Of a stretch of DNA of 23,921 bases, positions 1 to 5,076 are shown piece by piece. Every line of letters begins with the position of its first letter. Within the stretch, counting starts at the first letter, position 1. This DNA is from a virus. A program made the translations under genes and the position numbers. The stretch spans positions 1-23,921 of IMG/VR virus record IMGVR_UViG_3300017605_000219; one strand, 5' to 3'. Below the pieces are notes generated by a model, which worked only from the letters and a program-made list of their open reading frames with translations, searched no databases and had not been told where the DNA came from.

Positions 1-141
1 GACGGCATTCGCCACATAGTACCCACTCGGAACCCATGAACGGGTAATCACAGGATAGCCAGCCCAATACCCAACCAGCTTGTTTGCGGGGTCGTCGGTC
101 ACGACCTGCGTGTCCACAGTGCCGGAAGTGCGACCCGGAAC
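1..141. repeat. Terminal direct repeat, left copy (circular overlap)
   Basis: Identical over 141 bases to 23781-23921. The major capsid reading frame continues in phase across the join, so the contig closes into a circle of about 23,780 bp. A 141-base overlap equals a common maximum k-mer length of metagenome assemblers, so it is probably an assembly signature and not a packaged terminal repeat. Confidence 0.95.
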
Positions 142-873
142 GGCCACGACCGCAAGGGTCAAGGCTGTGAATTTGGTCGTGGTCATGGCGGCGAGGGTTG
201 CAACGTTCGCCTGATTGACGATGAGCTGGACATTCGTGAAGCCGTGTTCGGTCACGTTTGCGATCAGCGCGTCAATGTCGGCGTTTTGTGCGGAACCGCT
301 GATATAGCCGTTATAGTGCTGATGGGTCGCGCCGTTGAAACTCGTGCCATCGGGAGCGTTCGGGATCTCCATGCCATCGGCATTTGCCAGGCGTTTGATT
401 GCGAGGGTCGTGCCATCGCCGAATTTATCCACAAAGGAATAATTCGCCTTGCCGAACAAAGCGGCTGCCAATTCCTGACGCAAGCGGGTCACGTATGCTG
501 ATTCGTACTTCAGCACTTTGGTTGCAAGGTCGGCAGGTGTTGCGCGTGCCATGTAGTCAGCGGTCCAGCCAGTCGAGCGGCTGAACTTGCGAAGCGGAAA
601 GTCAATCTCCGCGCCGCTGGATTCTTTCTGCGTGCGGGCGACGCCGGTTTCATCGACTTCGACCATTTCACCGTCTTCAGACCCGCCCCAAATGCGGCGT
701 ACATCTTCGGTGGTTTCGGCGATCATACCCATCTGGTCGGCAACCTGCGCGTTCAGCCAATCGAGATGAGCCTGAATTGCCTTTGCGATTTGGTCAAAGC
801 CAAATTCCGACGCAGGAACGAAACGCTGCGCGAGTAAATCTTCGAGGGAGTAAGTACCAATGAATCTGCTCAT
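1..873 (-). CDS. Major capsid protein, N-terminal 291 codons (gene spans contig ends)
   Basis: Open frame from ATG at 873 through base 1. On the circle it continues from 23780 to a TAG at 23565, giving 362 residues. It begins MSRFIGTYSLEDLLAQRF and is acidic and soluble with no membrane segment. It starts one base after the stop of the decoration gene (TAACATG). Size and place (scaffold, decoration, this gene, then head-tail connectors) are those of an HK97-fold capsid protein. No protease gene is seen, so maturation may need no cleavage, as in phages with a separate scaffold. The call rests on length, synteny and general look; no specific family motif was identified. Confidence 0.85.
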   Translation of the reverse strand, partial: MSRFIGTYSLEDLLAQRFVPASEFGFDQIAKAIQAHLDWLNAQVADQMGMIAETTEDVRRIWGGSEDGEMVEVDETGVARTQKESSGAEIDFPLRKFSRSTGWTADYMARATPADLATKVLKYESAYVTRLRQELAAALFGKANYSFVDKFGDGTTLAIKRLANADGMEIPNAPDGTSFNGATHQHYNGYISGSAQNADIDALIANVTEHGFTNVQLIVNQANVATLAAMTTTKFTALTLAVVAVPGRTSGTVDTQVVTDDPANKLVGYWAGYPVITRSWVPSGYYVANAV

Positions 874-874
874 G

Positions 875-1297
875 TTATGCGTTCCCTAAACGAACACCGG
901 GAGGGGCGATCACGATGATCTCAGTTGCGGAGATCGCCATGGCAATGGCTTGTCGGCCTGTCGTTTCCAGTTGATTGGCTGCGCCTGCGTAAAGCAGGGT
1001 TCCGGGAGTGTAGCTGTCGGAATCTTCGAGCCATTCCATGATCAAGCCAAGGCCTTTGATGGTCACAGGGAGTTGACCATCACTGTCACTGGCTGACATT
1101 GCGAAGCCGTCAAATCTGACGGCGGAAGTGTCATCAATCGCGGCTGTGATTGCGCCGTTCGAGTCGATATACACGGGGTCGAGCTTTGCGAATTTACCGG
1201 CACTGTTTGCCGCGCTCAGCAATTCAGAAATGTTGATACAAGTCTGCGCGCTGATCGTGTCGTAGCCGGCCTTCGTTGATTTTACAACTGCTGCCAT
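875..1297 (-). CDS. Head decoration / capsid-stabilising protein candidate
   Basis: 140 residues, ATG at 1297 preceded by GAGG. It is rich in Ala, Gly, Ser, Thr and Ile with alternating beta-type segments, and has no cysteine cluster or membrane segment apart from a hydrophobic Ala/Ile stretch near the C-terminus. It lies between scaffold and major capsid genes, where lambda gpD-like or DUF2190-like head decoration proteins are encoded. By analogy it would trimerise on the outside of the expanded capsid. Function is inferred mostly from position and size; another small head protein is possible. Confidence 0.55.
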   Translation of the reverse strand: MAAVVKSTKAGYDTISAQTCINISELLSAANSAGKFAKLDPVYIDSNGAITAAIDDTSAVRFDGFAMSASDSDGQLPVTIKGLGLIMEWLEDSDSYTPGTLLYAGAANQLETTGRQAIAMAISATEIIVIAPPGVRLGNA

Positions 1298-1306
1298 AAT
1301 TTACCT

Positions 1307-1771
1307 CTACACAATAGTTTGGGTTCTTCGCTGCGGTCCGCTGCTTTCGCGGGCGTTAGGAAGTGGAGGGATTTCCTTCTTCGTGATCACATTCGCGGGA
1401 TCGCTCAACCATTCCAACTGTGCAACGGGAGAGAGATTGTCCAGCAACTTGATAATCGGTTCGGGCAAATCCTTACGCAAGGTTTCGACCTTTTCGGCGG
1501 CGGCATCGTTCGCGGCTTGCTCGCGTTGTTCAATGGCTGTCTTGAAGGTGGAGTACTCACCTTTCAGCTCATTGTATTTCGCGTCATGCTTGCGGCGTTC
1601 GTCTGCCAAAAGTTTATTTACTTCGGTTTGTGTGAGGGTTTTTTCAGGAGCTTTTTTGCCCGGGTCCTGTTCCGGTTCTACCTTCACGTCAGTGTCGAGA
1701 ACTTCATTGTCCGCGACCTCGATTTCTTGCTCTTTGCCTTCGCCGTCCTTGCGTTTTACTTTGACTGTCAT
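1307..1771 (-). CDS. Capsid scaffolding protein
   Basis: 154 residues, ATG at 1771 after GAGG. Very charged, with an acidic N-terminus (EQEIEVADNEVLDTD) and a long Lys/Glu/Ala coiled coil at about residues 45-105 (TQTEVNKLLADERRKHDAKY onward). The C-terminal part contains LPEPIIKLLDNLSPVAQLEWL and a basic tail (GPQRRTQTIV). This layout is typical of phage scaffold proteins (GP20-like), which guide procapsid assembly through a helical core and a basic C-terminus that contacts the capsid protein. It is the first gene after the promoter at 1846-1874, so it opens the head operon. Confidence 0.8.
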   Translation of the reverse strand: MTVKVKRKDGEGKEQEIEVADNEVLDTDVKVEPEQDPGKKAPEKTLTQTEVNKLLADERRKHDAKYNELKGEYSTFKTAIEQREQAANDAAAEKVETLRKDLPEPIIKLLDNLSPVAQLEWLSDPANVITKKEIPPLPNARESSGPQRRTQTIV

Positions 1772-1828
1772 ATTTATCCTCGTTGCGGTTCGAGTAGGCC
1801 GCTCCCCTGTTGTTTTTGTGTTTTGCTG

Positions 1829-1846
1829 TGCAACTTCTTAGTTGCA
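1829..1846 (-). promoter_or_regulatory. Palindrome at the transcription start of the capsid operon
   Basis: TGCAACT and AGTTGCA form a 7-bp inverted repeat with a 4-base centre. It begins at the edge of the -10 box and covers the expected start site, so it could be a repressor operator or a hairpin at the very 5' end of the late mRNA. Which one cannot be told from sequence. Confidence 0.5.
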
Positions 1847-1874
1847 TAATATAGCAAAAAGCCCCAGTTGTCAA
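1846..1874 (-). promoter_or_regulatory. Sigma70-like promoter of the capsid (late) operon
   Basis: On the minus strand the -35 is TTGACA (1874-1869), the spacer is exactly 17 bp and the -10 is TATTAT (1851-1846), with predicted start near 1839. The -35 box lies inside the loop of the terminator at 1856-1882, so termination of the upstream block and start of the late operon share the same bases. Confidence 0.75.
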
Positions 1875-1882
1875 CCGGGGCT
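1856..1882 (-). terminator. Rho-independent terminator of the accessory block
   Basis: Minus-strand hairpin with arms AGCCCCGGT and ACTGGGGCT (one G-U pair in RNA) and a short loop, followed by TTTTT. It lies 23 bases after the stop of the 74-residue gene at 1905. The loop holds the -35 of the next promoter. Confidence 0.85.
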
Positions 1883-1883
1883 G

Positions 1884-1899
1884 TGTTTCACGTGAAACA
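1884..1899. promoter_or_regulatory. parS: Perfect chromosomal-type parS site
   Basis: TGTTTCACGTGAAACA, a 16-bp perfect palindrome identical to the consensus bound by ParB/Spo0J in many bacteria. It sits between the stop of the gene at 1905 and the terminator hairpin, 10 bases upstream of the late promoter -35. No second copy was found by eye, and no ParA- or ParB-like gene is present. It could let the phage bind host ParB, for segregation, positioning or transcription control of the late operon. Confidence 0.8.
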
Positions 1900-1904
1900 A
1901 CTTA

Positions 1905-2129
1905 CTAATCTTTGAGAGCGGGTGTTCTTATTGATATAAGTCGTTCACTCATAAGGCTATTCAAATCACGCAAGATCAAAACTTCATAGGCCAACAACTG
2001 AACTAAGTCCAAAATGCGCTCGTCTTTTATCTCAAGCAAGCGTTCTTCAAAAACACTATCGAGCGCGAATTTATGAACCGACTGCGGACGGCGACTATTC
2101 AAGTGTTTGTTATAAGCATCTTTTAGCAT
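1905..2129 (-). CDS. Hypothetical protein, 74 aa
   Basis: ATG at 2129 follows a strong GGAGGAAAC ribosome site, 8 bases after the stop of the GT-like gene. Mostly helical and charged (VFEERLLEIKDERILDLVQL), ending RTPALKD. No family recognised. It is the last gene before the parS site and terminator, so it closes the accessory block. Confidence 0.7.
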   Translation of the reverse strand: MLKDAYNKHLNSRRPQSVHKFALDSVFEERLLEIKDERILDLVQLLAYEVLILRDLNSLMSERLISIRTPALKD

Positions 2130-2137
2130 GTTTCCTC

Positions 2138-3109
2138 CTACCCCAACCCATACGGCATTTCGATCATCCTGCGAACATCCCCTTGCGTCGCTTCGTCGCT
2201 GTCCTGCCTGTATGCGTCGAGAATTTCGATTGATTTATTCAGCTCCATCAAAGTTCCACGGATGAAGCTGACCATGTTCTTATTCTTGAAGTGATCGTCG
2301 TACGCCTTTTCCCAAATCGGCCTGATCCGCTTTATCTTCTGGAAAGGCGTGAGTGCATCCAAATACCCTTCGCTTTTGACGGCTGCGGTTTCGGCTGCGT
2401 TCAAATTCTCCTGAAGCACGCGCTTCCTAAGTTCCAGGCGGGACCGATAACCTTGATCAAAGTCCTCGTATGCGTAATGTTTGCCAGTCAGCAAATGGGA
2501 TCCCGGAGCTTCGATGGACATTCCGAGGCCGCGTCCGTAGCCTACCCAATACTCGATACATGGCCGCTGGACTGCGTATTCCGTGTTTGATTCAGCCTCG
2601 AAGCCGTACAGCTCGATTGCGTGATCTGGCAGGTAATGGATCGCATAGGCCAGCATGTGCGCGAGTGTGGATGTCAGATAAATCTCACCGTGCGCCGCTT
2701 CGATCGCCTCGATGGGAAAGCGGATACAGCCGGGAACGTCCTCGTTCAAGTCCTGCATGATGATTCGCTTTGGCTTGCCGTTGGCTTGTAGTCGGCTTTC
2801 TGGGTAATGATATTCTCCCTTGTCACACCATGGACAATCGACCTCTTTTCCCTCTTGGTACGCCTTTCCACCACCCTTACAATAAAGGCATGGGTCATTG
2901 CGTTGCTTGATAAACAACGGATGATTCGGGTCTGCAAGGTTGTTCGAGCGATCCCAGTCCCAACGCTTGTGAATCTGGAAAACCACATCGTACCGCTTCA
3001 TCCAATCCTTTGATGGTCCTTCGTTGAGCGTCCAGAACTCCGCGTCTGCATCCCAAGGGATAGCCGATCTAGTGCGTGGATTCATGCCGATCATTATGAC
3101 CTTATTCAT
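2138..3109 (-). CDS. GT42/DUF115-like nucleotide-sugar fold protein with zinc-knuckle insertion
   Basis: 323 residues from the ATG at 3109, which overlaps the previous stop by 8 bases (ATGAATAA) and follows GAGG; an alternative start at 3139 would add 10 residues. The N-terminus MNKVIMIGMNPRTRSAIPWD then FWTLNE resembles the Rossmann-type start of DUF115/Maf and CstII-like sialyltransferase proteins, as does a later segment (HAIELYGFEAE). Between them lies a DnaJ-like knuckle (CLYCKGGGKAY, then CPWCDKGEYH). The C-terminal third is helical and charged. It shares the general layout of the 189-residue protein at 7234. Substrate and role are unknown; DNA or cell-surface glycan modification are both possible. 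Confidence 0.5.
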   Translation of the reverse strand: MNKVIMIGMNPRTRSAIPWDADAEFWTLNEGPSKDWMKRYDVVFQIHKRWDWDRSNNLADPNHPLFIKQRNDPCLYCKGGGKAYQEGKEVDCPWCDKGEYHYPESRLQANGKPKRIIMQDLNEDVPGCIRFPIEAIEAAHGEIYLTSTLAHMLAYAIHYLPDHAIELYGFEAESNTEYAVQRPCIEYWVGYGRGLGMSIEAPGSHLLTGKHYAYEDFDQGYRSRLELRKRVLQENLNAAETAAVKSEGYLDALTPFQKIKRIRPIWEKAYDDHFKNKNMVSFIRGTLMELNKSIEILDAYRQDSDEATQGDVRRMIEMPYGLG

Positions 3110-3317
3110 CACGCCTCGAATCGTCTTTATTACGCCCAATCTCCAATGCTTCTATCTTTTCGCGCAATTCCCTGATAATGTCTATTACACCGATCAACAT
3201 AACGTCAGTGGCGCGATCGACCAATCCTCCAGTCAGAGAAATGCCGCGCTCCTGTGCTTCGAGTGCAATTTTTTGGTATGGTGCTTCTGGTAAGTCGCTT
3301 ATTTTTCTTCCTGTCAT
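3102..3317 (-). CDS. Hypothetical protein, 71 aa
   Basis: Start taken as the ATG at 3317 because GGAGG lies 6 bases upstream; an upstream ATG at 3338 would overlap the core repeat and lacks this site. Sequence MTGRKISDLPEAPYQKIALE is followed by a hydrophobic helix (DVMLIGVIDIIRELREKIEA). No family recognised. It lies just after the last attC-like site, so its ribosome site is carried on the 18-bp sequence that also precedes the gene at 3628. Confidence 0.65.
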   Translation of the reverse strand: MTGRKISDLPEAPYQKIALEAQERGISLTGGLVDRATDVMLIGVIDIIRELREKIEALEIGRNKDDSRRDE

Positions 3318-3321
3318 TTTT

Positions 3322-3339
3322 TCCTCCGAGCCGCCCAAC
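3322..3339. repeat. 18-bp direct repeat, copy 1 (contains attC R' core)
   Basis: TCCTCCGAGCCGCCCAAC, identical to 3856-3873. On the minus strand it reads GTTGGGC (an integron GTTRRRY core) followed by the GGAGG ribosome site of the next gene. The two copies bracket both cassette-like units. Confidence 0.85.
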
Positions 3340-3457
3340 GGTTTGCGTTAGCGGCGATTGGATTTACGACGACGAACACAACCAGCACAGGTACATCTTG
3401 CCAAGATCGGATGGTTGTGTGTGCCCGAAAAATCGTCCGCTGCACGTTGTGTTAGGT
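3333..3457 (-). repeat. attC: attC-like recombination site A (125 bp)
   Basis: In gene orientation: R'' box ACCTAAC (3457-3451), 9-base spacer, L'' box AGCGGACGATT (3441-3431), a 71-base centre, L' box AATCGCCGCT (3359-3350), 10-base spacer, R' box GTTGGGC (3339-3333). L'' and L' are complementary except for one extra base in L'', the known polarity signal of attC sites. The centre folds further (ACACAACCA with TGGTTGTGT, then ATCTTG with CAAGAT). The length lies inside the usual 57-141 bp attC range. Confidence 0.65.
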
Positions 3458-3572
3458 GGCGTTTCACCTTTGCGACAATTTGACGGGCAAGTTCCATATT
3501 TTCTTGCTCACTATCACCATCGTATAGCGCGATAAATTTGGCAACTTCCTTGACAATACTTTTCTTTTTCAT
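3348..3572 (-). CDS. Cassette gene A, hypothetical 74-aa basic protein
   Basis: ATG at 3572 follows AAGGAGG. The first half is a charged helix (MKKKSIVKEVAKFIALYDGD, then MELARQIVAKVKR). The second half is encoded inside the attC-like site and ends in CTCAGCVRRRKSNRR, so that tail may be only read-through of the recombination site. No family recognised. It is the only gene of a 265-bp unit bounded by core boxes at 3598 and 3333, matching the one-gene layout of integron cassettes. Confidence 0.6.
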   Translation of the reverse strand: MKKKSIVKEVAKFIALYDGDSEQENMELARQIVAKVKRHLTQRAADDFSGTHNHPILARCTCAGCVRRRKSNRR

Positions 3573-3597
3573 AAGCCTCCTTGCGGGCAGGTTCGCC

Positions 3598-3720
3598 ACC
3601 TAACGGTTGGTATTACTTGCCGCCGATTTAGCGGACGAACACCAACCAACAAATACCGAAGCCAGCGCAGAACGCCAGCATACCTACGCCAAAGGTGGTC
3701 AAGTGCATACGGTGTTGGGC
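3598..3720 (-). repeat. attC: attC-like recombination site B (123 bp)
   Basis: In gene orientation: R'' box GCCCAAC (3720-3714), 9-base spacer, L'' box ACTTGACCACC (3704-3694), a 69-base centre, L' box GGCGGCAAGT (3624-3615), 10-base spacer, R' box GTTAGGT (3604-3598). As in site A, L'' carries one extra A after its fifth base, and spacer lengths are the same. The single mismatch between L boxes is a G-T pair on the plus (bottom) strand, the strand that is folded and cut in attC recombination. Confidence 0.65.
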
Positions 3721-3852
3721 GGCTTTTGCGACTTGGAGAAACTGCACCCGAAGAACAGCCGCCATTGCGAACACACCCAAATCGCTCAATGCAAGATCAT
3801 AGCCTTCTCGAAAATCATTTGCTAACCAACTTGCTCTTTCAGATATATTCAT
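3628..3852 (-). CDS. Cassette gene B, hypothetical 74-aa protein with C-terminal membrane segment
   Basis: ATG at 3852 follows GGAGGAGCA. N-terminal region MNISERASWLANDFREGYDL, then a hydrophobic C-terminus (FGVGMLAFCAGFGICWLVFV) encoded within the attC-like site. If translated as written it would be a small tail-anchored membrane protein. No similarity to gene A apart from the attC regions. It is the only gene of the 269-bp unit bounded by core boxes at 3867 and 3598. Confidence 0.55.
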   Translation of the reverse strand: MNISERASWLANDFREGYDLALSDLGVFAMAAVLRVQFLQVAKAAQHRMHLTTFGVGMLAFCAGFGICWLVFVR

Positions 3853-3855
3853 TGC

Positions 3856-3873
3856 TCCTCCGAGCCGCCCAAC
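3856..3873. repeat. 18-bp direct repeat, copy 2 (upstream edge of cassette array)
   Basis: Identical to 3322-3339. It contains a GTTGGGC core on the minus strand but no attC arms lie upstream, so it may mark the original insertion point. Similarity goes a little further (CAAACC three bases upstream here, directly adjacent in copy 1). Confidence 0.8.
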
Positions 3874-3896
3874 TATGGTTTGAGCAGAATGTACAT

Positions 3897-4097
3897 CTAA
3901 AAATTAAGCTTGATGTATCGTTTTCGCTTCGGTTTGATTTCGATATCGGGCAGCACGTTCTTGACTGCCTTCTATATAGCCAATTTTACCGCGTCTGTTT
4001 TGGACATCTTGTGGATTGAATCCTCATTTAGTTTATCGACCAGTGCCATGACATACAATTCGTATTCACTCAGATCTGGTCTAAACTTCCTTTTCAT
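3897..4097 (-). CDS. Small ORF, 41 aa, interrupted by in-frame TAG; 24 more codons beyond it
   Basis: ATG at 4097 follows AGGTGATGGA. It reads MKRKFRPDLSEYELYVMALV and continues to a TAG at 3974-3972. After the TAG the same frame stays open for 24 codons that look like the natural end of the protein (AVKNVLPDIEIKPKRKRYIK), stopping at 3897. TAG is an ordinary stop elsewhere (capsid and portal genes end in TAG), so this is either a nonsense mutation, read-through, or a truly short 41-residue product. Confidence 0.45.
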
Positions 4098-4101
4098 TCC
4101 A

Positions 4102-4779
4102 TCACCTATTGTCAATTTTACTCAGCATCGCAGAGGCTTTAGATCGCCAGTTCCTTGCCGTCCGATCTGTAACGCCATACTTATATTGTATCTCTCCTGT
4201 TTCCATGTTTGCGATTTCCTCGATCTGCTTTGCGGAAAGACGTGCGGAAACTTTGCGCCAATCTGATCCGCTTTCGCTCGTATTTTCGGAAACTTGCCGG
4301 AAACTTTCCGAATTTACCTTGACGATTTGATTGCCGATTGCAACGCCGCCGATAATGAAGTATGGGGTCACGTTCACCAGTACCGCCCACCACCAGAGGC
4401 TATTCCCGATCAATACCGCATCCATGCTCTCATGCCGCACGCGCGAGACGGTGAACGGGACCAGGATGAACACGCCGCTGATGATCAACCCGAACACAAG
4501 GAATGTCAACGCACGGAATCTGATTGTCCACCGCTTGCCCTGCGCGGGAATCGCGTGCCGCCAGCCGTCGAAAAGGTACGTCCCGCCGAATACGTCAAGG
4601 ACGCCCATGCCGATTCCAGACAGGCCGAGCAGCAGGGTCACGGCTTCGGAAAGCGGTCCTGTGATCATTCCCATGTCGGAGGCCACAAACGCGGCGGAGT
4701 ATCGAACGACGGTCACGACGGCGGCAGACCAGATCAGCATCCCGGAGTAGTCGCGGCCTTTAGAAGTTTTCGCGCTCAT
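4102..4779 (-). CDS. Membrane protein with cytoplasmic C-terminal helix-turn-helix
   Basis: 225 residues, ATG at 4779 after GAGGAAAC. Four hydrophobic segments at about 13-34, 38-66, 88-111 and 124-150 are followed by a polar linker (about 151-178) and a domain containing LSAKQIEEIANMETGEIQYK and YGVTDRTARNWRSKA, which looks like a helix-turn-helix of the kind found in resolvases and regulators. This would place a DNA-binding domain at the membrane, similar in layout to SpdB/DUF2637-type proteins of mobile elements, though no such homology is claimed. A role in tethering phage DNA or membrane signalling is inferred. Confidence 0.65.
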   Translation of the reverse strand: MSAKTSKGRDYSGMLIWSAAVVTVVRYSAAFVASDMGMITGPLSEAVTLLLGLSGIGMGVLDVFGGTYLFDGWRHAIPAQGKRWTIRFRALTFLVFGLIISGVFILVPFTVSRVRHESMDAVLIGNSLWWWAVLVNVTPYFIIGGVAIGNQIVKVNSESFRQVSENTSESGSDWRKVSARLSAKQIEEIANMETGEIQYKYGVTDRTARNWRSKASAMLSKIDNR

Positions 4780-4927
4780 GTTTCCTCAACGCAGAACTTG
4801 CCTCAATTGACATGAAAATGAAAAACAGAGCCAGAGCCGTGAAAAATCCTGTCTCTTTGTAAGACGCGAATATCAGTGCCAGCGTGAGAATAATCCTTCC
4901 GATTGTTGATACAGTTTCAAGTTTCAT
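4760..4927 (-). CDS. Small membrane protein, 55 aa
   Basis: The ATG at 4927 is chosen because GGAGG lies 5 bases upstream. It has one or two hydrophobic segments (TIGRIILTLALIFASY and FFTALALFFIFMSIEASSAL) and a charged end (RKHERENF). It overlaps the start of the membrane-HTH gene by 20 bases, so the two are probably translated together. It could be a partner of that protein; a holin-like role cannot be excluded. Confidence 0.6.
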   Translation of the reverse strand: MKLETVSTIGRIILTLALIFASYKETGFFTALALFFIFMSIEASSALRKHERENF

Positions 4928-4949
4928 TTCATCCTCCATGATAATTTTC

Positions 4950-4981
4950 AAAAAAGGCACGGATCGGGGAGATTGATCCGT
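4950..4981 (-). terminator. Rho-independent terminator after recT
   Basis: Minus-strand arms ACGGATC and GATCCGT around a 9-base loop, then GC and CTTTTTT. It ends the RecT block; transcription of the genes further down needs leakage or an unseen promoter. Confidence 0.75.
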
Positions 4982-5076
4982 ATCTGGCTAGTGGCCTTGC
5001 TAGGGCTCCCGAAGGCTTACGCACAGGGCGCTCCTTTTGGGACTCTTGCCAGATCGTTTCGCGCGCGGCCTCTGTT
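4982..5076 (-). other. GC-rich linker with nested inverted repeats
   Basis: 95 bases between the recT stop and its terminator. ATCTGGC (minus, 5054-5048) pairs with GCCAGAT (4988-4982), enclosing 59 bases with further short complementary runs. A 31-codon GTG frame runs into the terminator but has no support. A structured 3' UTR or small RNA is possible. Confidence 0.3.

Noticed and set aside
1-141. Terminal repeat as a genuine phage direct terminal repeat
   Set aside because: 141 is a standard assembler k-mer, the repeat lies inside the capsid gene, and capsid coding continues in phase, all of which point to a circular overlap.
1319-1849. Long plus-strand frame of 176 codons opposite the scaffold gene
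   Set aside because: It is the antisense of the scaffold gene with low-complexity Phe/Leu content, no ribosome site and no family pattern; the same holds for other plus-strand frames opposite minus-strand genes.
3322-3873. CRISPR array
   Set aside because: Only two copies of the 18-bp repeat with 516 bases between them; the regularity is explained by cassette-like units.
3897-4097. Genome-wide amber recoding as an explanation for the in-frame TAG
   Set aside because: Capsid, portal, the gpG-like and the HTH genes all end in TAG at sensible places, and no suppressor tRNA was seen.
4982-5054. 73-base stretch with 7-bp complementary ends, the size of a tRNA
   Set aside because: Neither strand gives D, anticodon or T stems at the right places, and no TTC-type loop is in position. 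Kept only as a structured linker.
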